From Aptenodytes patagonicus (taxonomy: Eukaryota > Chordata > Aves > Sphenisciformes > Spheniscidae), in assembly GCF_965638725.1 (NCBI RefSeq), contig NC_134982.1, forward strand, positions 41,220,799 through 41,284,798: DNA of 64,000 nucleotides. The letters run 5' to 3'. Positions within the stretch are counted from its first letter, which is position 1. Each line of letters begins with the position of its first letter. Positions 24,099 through 34,971 of the stretch are shown here, one piece after another. Below the pieces are notes generated by a model. It had not been told where the DNA came from and searched no databases. It worked only from the letters and a program-made list of their open reading frames with translations. The translations under genes were made by a program, and so were the position numbers.

Positions 24099-24650
24099 TG
24101 CTGCTTGAGGTGCAGAGTTTAATATCTTCAAATGAATCTGAAAAAGCTTTCTGAATTCTGAAAAGTTTTATATCCCAAATTATTCATTAACCTTTTTGCT
24201 TTCTGATTGTATAAGAGGTACTTGCTTACATTAACAATATAAAGAATAATGTAGAAAATTTTCATGTGATTAACTGAGAAAAGGAAACTTTAATGTCTGG
24301 TACATAGCTAACTAATTTTGAAATTCATGTTCAGAAAGAACTGGTTTTTATTTTCAGTGGAAGGTCTCTGTAATGCTATGAAAATGTTCCTTTTTCAATA
24401 TATTCTACAGATACAGTTTGAATTTATGTGCTTTTCTAAATATTAGATGGCAGGCTTTCTTTGCATTTTCTTTTCTTTGTGGCCTTAACAAAAGCACTTA
24501 TGAGTAATTAGCAGATAGATTCTTTTCTGTGTCTTTCAAAAGTAGTAGACTTCTTCTAGATATTTTTCTTAGACTACTGAATTTGTTCATCAGAATACAC
24601 AAATGTAATCTGGATAATATTAAACTATTAAAATCCACCTTCAAAACCTA
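24099..24650 (+). other. ALDH1A1: ALDH1A1 3' UTR (approximate end)
   Basis: AT-rich sequence after the stop codon. The end is inferred from the paired ATTAAA signals at 24619-24632 followed by T-rich sequence; the true cleavage site is not determined. Confidence 0.55.
24619..24632 (+). terminator. ALDH1A1: Candidate ALDH1A1 polyadenylation signals
   Basis: Two ATTAAA hexamers, 24619-24624 and 24627-24632, lie 520 bases after the stop. ATTAAA is the commonest variant of AATAAA. T-rich and TGT-containing sequence follows within 40-80 bases, as expected of a downstream element. No AATAAA occurs between the stop and this point. Confidence 0.5.
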
Positions 24651-26864
24651 AGATTGCTCCTTTCATTAGTCTTTTCTATTACACTGGTTTACCACTCAGC
24701 ACTATGTAGCATGTATTTTATATCCTTAAAGAGGCACTACTGTCTCAATTGTGTGTTTAGGTCATCAGCAGTATGCTGTATTGGCTATATGGAGACTAAA
24801 GTCCTTAATTCTTTGACAGTATTATAAATGGAAAAATATGAACACACAGAACACTGGACAATTTGCAAAGAGCCAGCACTTGGCTTTGTAGTGATAAGTA
24901 TATAAAAAAATCTTAACAAGCAAGAAATATTGAAGGGAAAATAGAGAAGGGGAGGTGAGGGAAGGCAATCTCCTTTGTGATTTATACCCGCTCCATTTTT
25001 CCTGTATTCATATGCCTACATATAACTTGCATGTTTTCCTCCCTCCTCTTTCCTCCTCTAGTCCATTGTTTCCCTTCATCCTTTTTCCTCATCCTCTCTT
25101 TTTCATATAGCTGCTTATTGTCAGAAAGGCCCTCTGCAGACATATGTGTCCCAAGCTGATCATAACTTCTAAGGTCTCTTGGTCTGTGCAGCTTCAGTGT
25201 TTCACAATTCTCTGCCAGAGCAGCTATCAGCACCCTCCGATGGCCGCTCACCATCAGCAGCCACCAGATAAGCTCTGGGACAGTAGTCTGCAGACACCAA
25301 GTACAGCAATTACATAGCCTGTTACTGGCAGGGTCATATTTTTTTTAGACTGAATCCAGAGCCACAATTCATCTCTTGTTAGAGAGGGTCAGCCTTACAT
25401 ACAACCTTACATACAAGCTCTGCCCATTAGTAAGAACATAGCACACCACAAATTTTTAAGCAGCAAGTGTGGAGAATTTGCACAGTATTGAAAGGAAAGA
25501 GGTTTTGTTTGTTTGGATACGCTTGTCAATTTTTTTTTTTTTTTTAATAAAATGGTTAAACCAAAACCCAGGTCAGGATTTCACCCTATGACTCTTCTCT
25601 GGATGCCTTTTTTTAATGAAGTTAAGGACTGGACGTAAGACTTGTGACACAAGTATATCTCTCCACAGGCCTCTGCTTTATCTGTTCTTGAAAGCTGTCA
25701 GTTCCAAATCCCATATATATGCCTCTGAAATAATTTCATTAGCCATAGTTGTCAAACAAACCAAATCCTGGTCCCATATCAAGAAACAAAATAATAGAAG
25801 CAGGAAAAGAAGGAAGAGTGAATCCAAAGTAAAAATACACTGTGGCAATAATTAGCAGAGATTGTTCAGCAGAGGAAAGTGTAGAGAAGAAAACACAGAA
25901 ATCAAAATAAATGCCAAATAAAGGGAAAAGAAAAAAAAATCCTAAAGAAATAAGCTGCAGAGAAGAAAAGAATGGCAAAACACTCTGAAAGACTTTAAAA
26001 GTGGTAATGAACATAGTATTAAAGAAAACCTGGATATAGTGAAAGATTAAATATTTTAAAAGACATGAAAAGCAGTATGTAGAGCAGGTATGGGTCTTCA
26101 TAAATCTCTACTGTCCTAATTCTCCTTTTGATGAAGTCAATTGTAGAAGTCTCAAAGGAGGATGAATAAGCCACATGACAGTAAGTCTACATTTGCATTT
26201 TGGTTTAGATCAGGAGTGCACTTTTGAAATCCCCACTTACCTTCTTTGGTTCACATGGAAGACTGATACAGGGGAGCAAATGTGGGTGCCTTTTTGATGA
26301 CACTAAGCCAGAAGATGCACATCTGGCCTGTGTCTGGTATGATCCCACCACTAATAACCATTCAGCTCTTAGAAGCAGACTAGGGCTAGTCTGAAGCAAC
26401 TCCCCTCTGAATGTGTACTATGTGGGCAGTTGGTTCTCACTCCTCCAGTGTCCTTTGGCAGCATAGGACTGCAAATCCAGTCCTACCAGGCTATGCTGCC
26501 TGCAATTGCAAGCACAAGCAAAGAATGACTTTGAAATACAACCCAAGGAAAGGGAAAACCCAACATAAATGGAGGGGTATAGGAGAAGGATCAACTCGAC
26601 CCTTGCATGCACGCATACATGTATTCTTCTTTACAATGCCTAAAATATTTTAAAACTGTTCTCAGCAATATTGTAAATCTATTTTAGTTCTTGTTTGACA
26701 GAATCTTTCTCTTAAGTACAGTTAAAACATAGCTGGCAATGGTCTTGTTTTGTCAATTTAAATGTTTCAATGTGGTCAAAATGTAGCATCTAGTAGTGAC
26801 TTTAAGTTCTCATTCTTTGAAAAGCCTTGAGTCAGAGAAATGTTTCCATGTGTATATTACGCAT

Positions 26865-26889
26865 GAGAGAGAGAGAGAGAGAGAGAGAG
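26865..26889 (+). repeat. (GA)n microsatellite
   Basis: About twelve GA dinucleotide units, likely length-polymorphic. Confidence 0.95.
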
Positions 26890-28910
26890 CAAAAGAAGAC
26901 AAAGACTGGCATTGAACCAAGGTGAAACACCCAACTTTCTCATCAGAGCCACGTATAGCTTTGGGTTAATCTGATGACACACTGAAGTTGTTCCCAGGAG
27001 ATGCCAATGTAAAGAGATACACCTTTTGGCATCTAGTAAGTTTAAGGAATTCAATATATGTGTGTTTGCCTAAAGCACTTGAAATATGTTTGAAGGAGGC
27101 AAACAAAGGCTCAATAAACTGCATAGTCCAGTTTACCTTACAAGAGCACACTAGTTCACAGCACACAGCAAAGTGTCCAACCCAGAACAATTTCAGCATA
27201 TGGTCCCATTTGTTCCTCAACTGCCTGGTTACTAACTCAGAGTCAAGGTCAGGAGTGGATTGCTCTCCACAATGCGCACACTATTAGTACAAATACAATC
27301 TCTCTGTGAATACAAGAAATGTCCTTTCACAATTAAGAGTGTTTGTAACCATATTCATAGTATTAAAGACTCCATCCGATGGTGAAATATCTTTGTTATG
27401 TCTTTGCATTATATCTGCACATGGGTACAGTGACTTGTGATCACCCAGTCTGGGCAGGAATAAATGAGGACTTAAACTCCACAAATATTACACAGGTAAT
27501 TAAGGAGGTCCTTTCTTTCTGGGCTTGAATCACTATCATGTTACTCCTGTTACATGCCAAAGCAGCACCATTGAAATTTACTGGGCTAAAGCAAACACAA
27601 GAAGAGCAATAGTTGATCTCTACGTAAATATTGCTTATAATGTTAGTGAAGTTATAGTCAGCATTTCACAGAGAATAAAAATTAACAAAAGAAGTGAACT
27701 TGCTGCACTTCTTTTCAAAGCCCCTGAAAACTGACTGCCATAGTCAGCAGCAACTACTAAATTTATATTTTATGTTTGGATTGAAACGGTGATTTTTTCA
27801 TATAGTTCTCCAAGGCAGTGGGTGTCTGAGTAAATAATGTACAGCAAAATCCCAGCAGATTTGAATAGGACTATTTCTTTTTCCAATGAACTACCTTTCT
27901 ATCCCCTTAACACTATTGAATGCATACCTTTAATTTTCATGAAAGTATGACCAAGGAGATGCTTTTGCAGGCTTCTTGGAAAGTTACATGTTTCTGGCAA
28001 TTTTATATCATATAGAAAAGCAAGTCCTAGAAACTTGGGGTCCTTAAAGCCATTGTCTTGCCATCACCAAGGCCGTCCCTGCCCCCTCCCCTGCCCCGAC
28101 ACACTATTTTTCTTAAGAGGGGGGAAGCTATTGAATGTCAACAGCAGGATAGAGGTACCCTCAAGCTATTTCAGTCAAAATAGTGAAGCTGTAAGGAATT
28201 CTCATTCTGACTCAAGAAAGAAAATTATTGATAATCCTCGACTGCCAGATATCCAGGTCTTAAGACAGACAAGAGAAGATATGGAAAAAATATTCAGAGC
28301 AAGAAAGGCATCTGGCTTGGATAAGGAGTGAAAATTCCCTGATGAAGTAGGTTTTAGGGAGGAATTTGAAAGATGTGAGATCTTGGCAGGCAAAAGGGCT
28401 TGGGGGGAGGAGAGTGGCATATCCCATCTGGGACACAAAAGATAAGTGCAGAAAAGACAAGTGCAAGAAAAAGCGGGAGAAAGGAAGGGAGCAATAGCAG
28501 AAGTATACGGAGTCTGACGAGGAATGAAAGTAAAGCTAAGGATCACCCTGAGATTCTGAAATATCTCACTGTAAGATGTCATTGTAATTCTGTAAGAGTT
28601 AACATGAAGGGCTTTAATAGAAGAATTGTCCTTCCCCAGCCCCTCCATCATCATCTTTGCTGTCAGATAGTTTTTGTCCTGCCTGATCCTTCTGCTTTCC
28701 CTCTTCTCATTCAAGTCATGCTCCAGTTCTCTTGGTGTTAATGTTGTCTTCCATCTATTCCCCTACTGAAAAGTGAGATTTAAATAACTCCTTATTAGCA
28801 AAAGTCCACTTTAAAATAAAGTAGCAAAAAAAGAGTCTCTGAAAATTTGGGAATAATAGTTCCCTGTGAACTTAGTGGGAGGCCCTAAGGACTGAATTAT
28901 AACCTTTGCT

Positions 28911-29107
28911 ATGCTGAGAGAAAAACAGTGGCTTGATGAATATACTGCTCTGGAAACAAAAGTTAAAGATCTGGAAGCACAACATAAACTGACTCAGTCA
29001 AATAAAATGCTGCACAGTCTTGTAGGAAGGACATAAATAACTTGCTGCATGAAAAATTGGACAGGCATGAAGATCCAATAAACAGAACTGAGTATCGGGT
29101 GGTTTGA
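28911..29107 (+). pseudogene. Possible relic of a coiled-coil coding sequence (weak)
   Basis: The frame from ATG 28911 reads MLREKQWLDEYTALETKVKD and LEAQHKLTQSNKMLHSL before TAA at 29034. The next charged, Leu-rich run, CRKDINNLLHEKLDRHEDPI, is in another frame and ends at TGA 29105-29107. Both have the Glu/Lys/Leu composition of a coiled coil, as if one frame had been broken by an indel. No family is recognised, no splice sites or neighbours support a live gene, and 41 open codons can occur by chance. Confidence 0.2.
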
Positions 29108-32100
29108 CTGTTGAAAATCCAACTCGTGAAACAGTCCTCAAAGGGTAGCAACAAAGATGATTCATAAACAGTATTATAAACTGGCCATGCAAGAGGAAGA
29201 GACTACAGCTGCTTTTACAGATTACTAATAGGCGTTACAGAGAGATTTGGGAGAAATATTAACCAAAATACAATAAGGTTGTCCTCTACGGGAGCAGAAT
29301 AGAAGTAGCTAACTCTTCCAAGAAAAATTATTAGTACTGAGGGTTATTTAGAAGCAAGCAAGCTAGAAGAGATAGCAGCAAGGAGAGAGTTTGTTTTATT
29401 ATTTTAGTTTATATCCTCATATTGCTTATAGTTCTATATGGAGTATAAGATTATGACTAAATAATAGCTTGACAATTACAAATGCTCAATAAACCCCCAT
29501 TCAAGATGGGTCTGGACGTAAAGTGCAATTTGATAAACTGAAAAGCATTTCAAGTTATTAAACAAACCACTGCAACTGGGCACCATCTCACAGTCAGCAC
29601 AGAAAAATCCTTTAGCCACCAATACCTCCTTCACGGACTATTAAGAAGCTTTGATAACATAGCATGATCCATACAGCACAAATCCAGCTGTGGCAAACAG
29701 AATAATGCCTTTGTATCGTCGTACATGCAAGTTATCTCCTATGAACCCTCATCACCAATCAACAGTGCACTTATTTTCAGCACAATGCATGGGCCTTCAT
29801 ACAGCACATTGGTGAAGTTCAAACTACAGGGAAAAATGCCAATGCATATATTTGGATGATGAATGAACACAAGAAAATCATAAACTGTCTACAGATATTT
29901 ATCCCGCAGAGGAGTAAACACTCATTGCAAATTATTTATTCAATATTAATATACTAATTTTTAATCAATATTCTTAACGTATTGTTTTCTCCTAGTGGGG
30001 AATTTCCAGGGAAAATCGGTCTTCTATGTCTTTTATGTGTACTAAGTCAAAATTCTCTAAAATAAAATAAATGTAAGTATTTATTTTTTAATGTCCTGAG
30101 CAATAAAGACATTCTGTTTGTTTAATATAGGAGGCCTTGGGCATAGGTTAACTAAAGCTAGCAGAAGGAATCTGAATTCACAGCTCCACATATCCATGTG
30201 TCATGAAGGACATTCAGTCTGAAGCAGGAAGGAGGTACAAACACTCACCATTAATACTGTTGTGGCTGTAGGGGTCTAAAGGTAAAACAACATGATTAGA
30301 AAGAGGTGAAATCTTTTACAAGACCAAGTTAAATAGCAGAACAACAAAGAAGCTCTTGGGTACAAAGTGCCCTCTCCACGCCACCTGCTGCCTGCTTGTT
30401 CTCAGGCTTGATCACAAATGAGGGGGAACAATCACAGTCAAAGTAACAGTAAGGAGGCAGAGGAGAGGAGCACTCCCAGGTCACAATACCCAAATTCCGT
30501 CTCAGCAAAAAAAAATCTCATATAGCTTCTTTGTTAGTCACTCCTTACGGCATCTAATGTGCAATGGGAAAAGCAGTAAGGTTTCTACTATTTCAGCCTC
30601 CATCTTCTGATGTACATACTCCCCTGTACTCCATGGCTACCTCTCTGTTAACACCTATATAAAGGAGGTGTTTAATATGAAATTAGCTTTCCATGTTGAA
30701 TGCCATAATAAATAATTTCAATATGATTGAGAGACATAATTGTGGAGTTATTTACATGGACAATTAGCCATGGCATTATAGAAATGGGTAAAAAAATCTG
30801 TCCTCTCTATAGAGCCGAAGAAACTTCACAGTCTAATAAACAGCATGTTTCATACCTTGTATTTTGCTGATTTGTTGGTGGAAAAGTTAGGCTTCATTAT
30901 GTTTCTCTCTAGACCTCAGCAAACAAACAGAAGAAAACAATTGGTGCCATTAATACTAAGGAGAGGTCAATCTCCATGAGAAAGTATCCTAGGAACATAA
31001 ACCTTACACTCAGCAAAGCAAGGTGTGTGTTTTATTCACAATATGTTTCCTCACCCTGCACTGTGTCACTGTACTCCTCTTCAGAGAGGTCTTAATTATC
31101 TTTAGCAAAAGGAAAAATGTCTGTGCATTACACTATTCACTGATACAAGACAGATCATGTCTGATGATATGTCACTACCTCAGCAATCACCTACTATTTT
31201 TTTCTTTTCTGTATGTGATGTACCACCTACCACTAAAAAAGGGAGCCCTTGCAAAACCTTTAACATTTCACCTGTCACTTTCCCCCGCCTCTGTGAATAC
31301 GTAGGCTGAATAGTTAACCTCCACTGGCTTATTCACTGCTAGAAATTGGGCTACTTAAGTATGTGGCTTTATGGACACCGGAAGAGACTTTTTAAACTTT
31401 ATTTAGCCAAATGACTAATTTTTTAATGAGATGTATTTGTTGCACATGTTTACTGACTACTTGCTACCTGCTTATTTTTTTCTGTAAATACTTTGCTTAC
31501 AAAAAAAATGCATTTAAGTACTAATCCTGTGCAACTGATGTACAAATATGAGCTTATATGTAAGTCGTCGTATTATGGAGTATATTTACAAGAACAGAAC
31601 ATGGCAGAATTTTATTTCATAAAAGGAGATTATGAAAATTTAAAACTTTGACATACAGGACATATAGGAAGAAAAATACATATGCCGCCTTCACACCAAA
31701 CATATCTGTCCAGATCAAGGTCATAGCAGGTTCACTGCCTCCTTCTGTGCCTACTTTCCTGGCACACAAGCAGCTGCCTGGGAGAAGGGTGGGGTGAGTC
31801 AGTTTGAATCAGATTTTTGTGTGGTTTTATGTCACTGTTACAGCTGGGAAGAAGAGGTTCACAGCTCATTAGGACTTCCTTCATGTCATACGAAGAGCCG
31901 TATGGGAGCAGCTAGCTATGTATTAAAGTGATCGATTCCTAACAGACTGAAACTTTCCATAACCACCAAATCTAGCGGAGTCTGACATCATTTTTGACTG
32001 TTAAATCAAGCACTCAGCACTGTCCATGCTGACGCTGACTTGTCGATGACAAGAGATCAGCCTGAACACTCTATAGCCTATACAAAAATGTCAGTCTCAT

Positions 32101-34294
32101 TCACAAAGAGACTTTTTAAACTGAAGATTTCTAGGGGTGTCAGCTGTCACTAGCATTAATTTTGATGGGTCCAGATGTCCCTGTGATTCAGGTAAACATC
32201 TCCTGTGAGCATTGGTGTGCTCTGAATAGAAGAACCAGTTATTCATCGTGGTCTGGTGCTTTACTGCCTCAGGGCTGCTTGCATGACATTACTGCTTTAA
32301 CTTCCAAAACCATGTTTTACCTGAAAGATGCATTTTAGCTCTTTAATCTTTAAACAAACCAAATGGACATCTTTAAAACTAATCTTTCACTTGAATGCTG
32401 CATAGAATAAATTATTTTGAAGGTGAGACTTTTAATAATGGTATTCAACCAGGGAAATGTATAACAAATGTGAGGAGAGAAAAAAGAGCACACCGGTTGA
32501 GAGAATCCAGAAACAAGTTAAATATTTAAAACTAAAATTCTCATTGTATAAATAAGACATTACATGATTAAACAGAAAATATCTGTTTACTTTTTAGTCC
32601 TTGTGCTCTCTGTGAGAAAAATTGCTGCTCTAAAGTACTGATGCACAAATCTGTGAGTGTGTGTGGCAGTGGACTACAACCACCCAGCAAAATCCATAAT
32701 GCCAAGGTCAAATCTTGTTCATACTAATCAGATGAAGGCAGAGGGACTCCAGTGAATAAAGTGGACAAGATTTTATCTCCCCAAACATTTATGGGCTTAA
32801 AAAGTAAAGCTTGAAAAAACAATCAGGAGCAAAGATATAAAGCAAATCAAGAATCCTTACTGAGAAGGGAGAAATATATGTCCACAGAAAAGGTATGCTA
32901 ACACTGAACCTTTTGCAGAGATAGAAAGAAAATGTCTCATATTATGGAATAAGATGGAAAATTAAGGCAATTATGATATTTTAACATTTGTAAGAATACA
33001 CTTTTGGTTACAACATTTGAAAGTGACAATAAATTAAACATTCCACCCCATGACATTTTTCAGTCTTCTTCTAAAAAGTCCAGCTTCTAACCTTTATAGC
33101 TCTTCCTTACATAAGGAATACATATCCCAGAAGGCTAGAGATCAGCATATATATGAAGAATTCAGAATTGAGAAAAAAAATTACATAGAACAAACTCGGC
33201 ATAATAGACAGATTCAGCGAATTCATAGTTAAGATTAGACTTAAAAGAAACGCAAGTACATAAGGCAAAAAAACCCACAATGTGGCCCTCAGACATCAGT
33301 AATATTTACAGTAATACTCCGTAGTTAGCAAAGGAGAAGAAGCTATTTGAGAGCCTGTGTAGCCAGGTTAGAGGAACTAATTTATTTAACTTAATTTATG
33401 TTTCAGCTTTTTATATTTTCTCCCTTCTTGCCAATACTTAAGAAATAGCTGCGTAAAAGAGCGGAGTCATCCACAGATAACCTACTAATGCTAGGATGCC
33501 ACTCAGCTCAATCTTTGATGTAGTTATTAATGTGGATCTCAAGAAGGCTTTGAACAATGGCTTATATGTGAAATCTGATTCTACTGCTTTGACATTTGTG
33601 ACAGATGGGTCTTGTTTTCTTTTCACAGTAAATACATTTTTCCTTTGCCATAATGCAATACAAACACTTCCTCAACAACAACAAAAAAAATATCTATGTA
33701 TATGAAGAAAAACTGTGTATGAAGAAAAATCATCTGTCAAAAGAATACCTGCAGAAGGATTTATATAAAGGAAATGTTCCTAGCCTCAAGGAGGTGATGG
33801 CACAACATTACTTTAACTCACCTCGTCTGTCAGTGAAATAAAAAACACATGAATGAACAATGATACAGTTACTGCAGAATCAGGAAGAATCCTATTTTAA
33901 CCTAGGATTGAAATATTCTTTATTTCATTATCTGCCTGGGAGAAAATCATACTTTTTATGCCACAATCCCATATAAATTATGTGTACAATTGAGTTAAAA
34001 CATTTTTTTTTAAAACTTTTTTTTTTTTAACTTACTCTTCATTGAAATACCTCCTAGAACACACCTGTGAACTCCTAGGAGATTGACAAAATAGCATAAA
34101 AGTTACCCTACCAAGCAAAGCGCAGTGATGATGGTACCAGAACTGACTTCAACATGAAACAATCCAACACCACATACCATCTCCATCTTTCTTGCCCTGG
34201 AAGATGATTATGACAGATGGAGCCTGAAGTCATGGACTAAATGAACTCACTGAACATTTTAGAGGGATGGCCCACAGACTAAGGGAATGATATC

Positions 34295-34332
34295 TGTGTG
34301 TGTGTATATATATATATATATAAAAAAAAAAG
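34295..34332 (+). repeat. (TG)n(TA)n microsatellite followed by A run
   Basis: A short TG run passes directly into TATATATATA and then about ten A residues and five G residues, 80 bases upstream of the solo LTR. Confidence 0.9.
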
Positions 34333-34412
34333 GGGGTGGTGATTAATGAAAATGTACTGGAAAATATGAGACTTGAGCATGACATAGATGGTATAGAATA
34401 AGGGGTGGATAT

Positions 34413-34784
34413 TGCCCTGGTTTCGGCAGGGATAGAGTTAATTTCCTTCCTAGTAGCTGGTACAGTGCTGTGTTTTCGATTTAGGGTGAGAACTAAGTTG
34501 ATAACACACCGATGTTTTAGTTGTTCCTAGGTAGTGCTTACACTAGCCAAGGACTTTTTAGTTTCCCATGCTCTACCGACTGAGAAGGCTGGAGGTGCAC
34601 AAGAAGCTGGGAGAGGGCACAGCCAAACTGGCCACAGGGACGTTTTGTACCACGTGACGTCATGCTCAGTACATAAACTGGGGAAAGCTGGCAGGGGGGG
34701 CCGCTGCTCAGGGACTGGCTGGGCATCGGTCAGCGGGTGGTGAGCAATTGTACTGTGCATCACTTGCTTTGTGTATTATTATTA

Positions 34785-34825
<41 letters not shown>

Positions 34826-34971
34826 ATTGCCATTATTAAACTGTTTTTATCTCAACCCACAAGTTTTTCTCACTTGTGCTCTTCCAATTCTCTTCCCCAT
34901 CCCACCGGGTGGCGGGGAGTGAGCGAGCGGCTGCGTGGTGCTCAGTTGCCGACTGAGGTTAAACCACGACA
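34413..34971 (+). mobile_element. Solo LTR of an avian endogenous retrovirus
   Basis: A 559-base block bounded by TGCCCTGGTTTCGGC and GGTTAAACCACGACA, with the TG...CA ends of retroviral LTRs. I recognise it as a common LTR type of bird genomes. In plus orientation it has a composite CACGTG/TGACGTCA promoter motif at 34651-34662, a TATA-like ACATAAA at 34671-34677, a microsatellite-like ATT/T tract at 34777-34819, ATTAAA at about 34836-34841 as candidate poly(A) signal, and a GC-rich U5-like end. No internal coding region or second LTR lies nearby, so it is a solo LTR left by recombination. I could not see a matching target-site duplication at the flanks. The orientation call is moderately sure. 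Confidence 0.85.
34651..34662 (+). promoter_or_regulatory. Overlapping E-box and CRE in the LTR
   Basis: CACGTG (34651-34656) overlaps the perfect CRE palindrome TGACGTCA (34655-34662) by two bases, 9 bases upstream of a TATA-like ACATAAA. CREs are known promoter elements in several retroviral LTRs. The motifs are exact; activity is inferred. Confidence 0.6.

Larger units (their letters stand above)
24651..34412. other. Intergenic stretch, left part
   Basis: About 9.8 kb with no gene I can support. It holds a T run at 25530-25545, a GA microsatellite at 26865-26889, a 12-base tandem duplication (CCTTACATACAA twice near 25393-25416), a somewhat purine-rich region at 28030-28760 with overlapping chance-like frames, a weak coiled-coil-like frame at 28911-29107, and a mixed TG/TA microsatellite at 34295-34332. 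The remainder is AT-rich and featureless by eye. Confidence 0.7.

Noticed and set aside
28202..28714. 170-codon minus-strand frame as a gene
   Set aside because: The peptide has no recognised domain and the opposite strand is also open, suggesting compositional bias. I kept it only as a low-interest observation.
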